6,370 nucleotides of DNA from Treponema sp. (GTDB taxonomy: Bacteria; Spirochaetota; Spirochaetia; Treponematales; Breznakiellaceae), in NCBI GenBank assembly GCA_031278025.1, contig JAITLF010000061.1:1-6370 (forward strand), in the 5' to 3' direction. Positions 5,719-6,370 of this stretch are shown one piece after another; the first letter of the stretch is position 1; every line of letters begins with the position of its first letter. The notes beneath the pieces were generated by a model. That model saw only the letters and a list, made by a program, of their open reading frames with translations, was not told the origin of the DNA and searched no databases. The position numbers and the translations under genes are program-made.

Positions 5719-5837
5719 CTGTTCCAAAACCCAACCGAAGCGAACCTTAATGCCCGAATGAATCAGTCTTGCCCCCAAATGAGGCATTCTTGCTCCATCG
5801 GGGAACGCAGTGCCTACTCCCCGATGTTTTGGAACAG
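5719..5837. mobile_element. 119-bp MITE-like element with 12-bp terminal inverted repeats
   Basis: The ends are CTGTTCCAAAAC at 5719-5730 and GTTTTGGAACAG at 5826-5837, a perfect 12-bp inverted pair. Inside are a 9-bp stem (5796-5804 with 5818-5826) and a shorter pair, AATGCC at 5749-5754 with GGCATT at 5783-5788. The element fills almost the whole gap, starting 11 nt after the surface-protein stop and ending 11 nt before the barrel A ribosome site. It has no credible gene and no clear flanking target-site duplication. A non-autonomous transposon relic or a structured intergenic repeat are both possible. It may also serve as an attenuator or stability element between the two genes. One copy in a window cannot prove mobility. 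Confidence 0.5.
5796..5826. other. 9-bp stem with 13-nt loop inside the element
   Basis: CATCGGGGA at 5796-5804 pairs exactly with TCCCCGATG at 5818-5826. Read rightward it is followed by TTTT, but no rightward gene ends here. Read leftward, the direction of the flanking genes, no U-run follows, so it does not look like a terminator for the surface-protein gene. It could still pause or protect the transcript between the surface-protein and barrel genes. Confidence 0.6.
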
Positions 5838-5848
5838 CCTCTCTTTTC

Positions 5849-6370
5849 TTATTTTTTAACCAGCTTCCCGGTCCCGTCCAGTTGATAGTCCCCTAAAGAT
5901 ATGGTCTCCTTGGTGCCGCGGAAAAAATTGCTCAAGGGAAAGCGTTGCAACACCGCCGCATTAATGGGGTTGCCCGCGTTCTTGATGAGGTAGGTATCTT
6001 TCCAATCGCCCTCTATGGTGGCGGTGTGATCGAAATCATTGCCCACGAGGTGGCCTTCAAGACCGATCCGGGCTATGGGGCCGCTGCTTCCTGAGAACGA
6101 ACCGGAGGAGTTGATAATATTGATATAGTTCCGGTTATCCGCAGGCTCCTCGGCAAAGCCCAATTCCACATCCGTGGCCCGGGCGCCTTCGGTCATGGTA
6201 AACTCGTCCCCCGCGCCGTTATTCCAGCTTCCCTTGCGGTAATTAGAAACATAAACCTTGTCCGCCTGGGCCTTGCCGCGCATCTGCATAATGCCCCGGG
6301 AGCCAATAGCCGCAGAGCTTCCGGCGCCGCTGTTGCCGGTTACCGAAGCATTGCCGTACATATCGAAAAG
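5849..6370 (-). CDS. C-terminal part of a repetitive beta-helix-like surface protein (5' end outside window)
   Basis: The frame is open to the window edge (LFD precedes the first visible Met), so the start lies to the right and 173 residues are visible. The segment is rich in Gly, Ser, Asn and Ala. A degenerate unit recurs about every 26-29 residues: FDMYGNASV, IMQMRGKAQA and FTMTEGARAT, at residues 2-10, 27-36 and 57-66 of the visible part. Such ladders of short strands are typical of right-handed beta-helix adhesins and spirochaete repeat proteins. After about residue 70 the repeats give way to a non-repetitive tail ending LDGTGKLVKK. No lipobox, membrane segment or sortase signal is visible here. 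Surface display and adhesion are inferred from style only. It reads in the same direction as the barrel genes but is separated from them by the inverted-repeat element. Confidence 0.7.
   Translation of the reverse strand, partial: LFDMYGNASVTGNSGAGSSAAIGSRGIMQMRGKAQADKVYVSNYRKGSWNNGAGDEFTMTEGARATDVELGFAEEPADNRNYINIINSSGSFSGSSGPIARIGLEGHLVGNDFDHTATIEGDWKDTYLIKNAGNPINAAVLQRFPLSNFFRGTKETISLGDYQLDGTGKLVKK

Noticed and set aside
5695..5787. N-terminal extension of barrel A (31 residues before MRKIVLL)
   Set aside because: It is translated from the inverted-repeat element and would bury a clean signal peptide. The ATG at 5694 has AAGGAG at good spacing.
5796..5830. Intrinsic terminator (stem followed by TTTT, rightward)
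   Set aside because: No rightward gene ends here. In the leftward direction of the flanking genes the stem lacks a U-run.

Overview
The window reads as chromosomal DNA of a spirochaete, most likely a Treponema of the insect-gut (termite) type. This is inferred from protein style and not proven: signal-peptide-bearing outer-membrane barrels, a repeat-rich surface protein, a NagZ-like GH3 hydrolase with its own export signal, moderately GC-rich codon use, short palindromic intergenic repeats and G:C homopolymer tracts. No rRNA, tRNA, CRISPR array, transposase or phage gene was seen.

Layout. The left edge (1-61) holds three near-identical 19-nt palindromes in a 21-bp tandem array. It is followed by a nested inverted repeat and then the only plus-strand gene (115-1014), a divergent PAP2-type membrane protein with an altered third motif. 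Everything else is on the minus strand and reads right to left. At the right edge is the C-terminal end of a repetitive, beta-helix-like surface protein (5849-6370, 5'-incomplete). Next comes a 119-bp element bounded by perfect 12-bp inverted repeats (5719-5837). A tightly packed run follows: outer-membrane barrel A (4903-5694), barrel B with an extra N-terminal domain (3771-4919), and a double-psi beta-barrel (RlpA-like) protein with a Pro-rich repeat and a C-terminal membrane anchor (3028-3759). After a 72-nt gap come a secreted GH3 hydrolase (1765-2955) and an RluA-family pseudouridine synthase (1037-1768), which overlap by ATGA. The synthase ends tail to tail with the PAP2-like gene, 22 nt away.

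How the genes may work together. Barrel A, barrel B and the double-psi protein overlap or nearly abut, so they are probably one translationally coupled envelope operon. The GH3 enzyme may extend it on the peptidoglycan side, while the pseudouridine synthase looks like a passenger coupled to the GH3 gene. The most notable signal is that the three longest G:C homopolymers in the window (9, 8 and 7 bp) all lie inside the two paralogous barrel genes. The 9-bp tract sits at the junction between them, where loss of one base would fuse the two reading frames. This is a plausible phase-variation arrangement but is untested. No confident promoter or intrinsic terminator was found.
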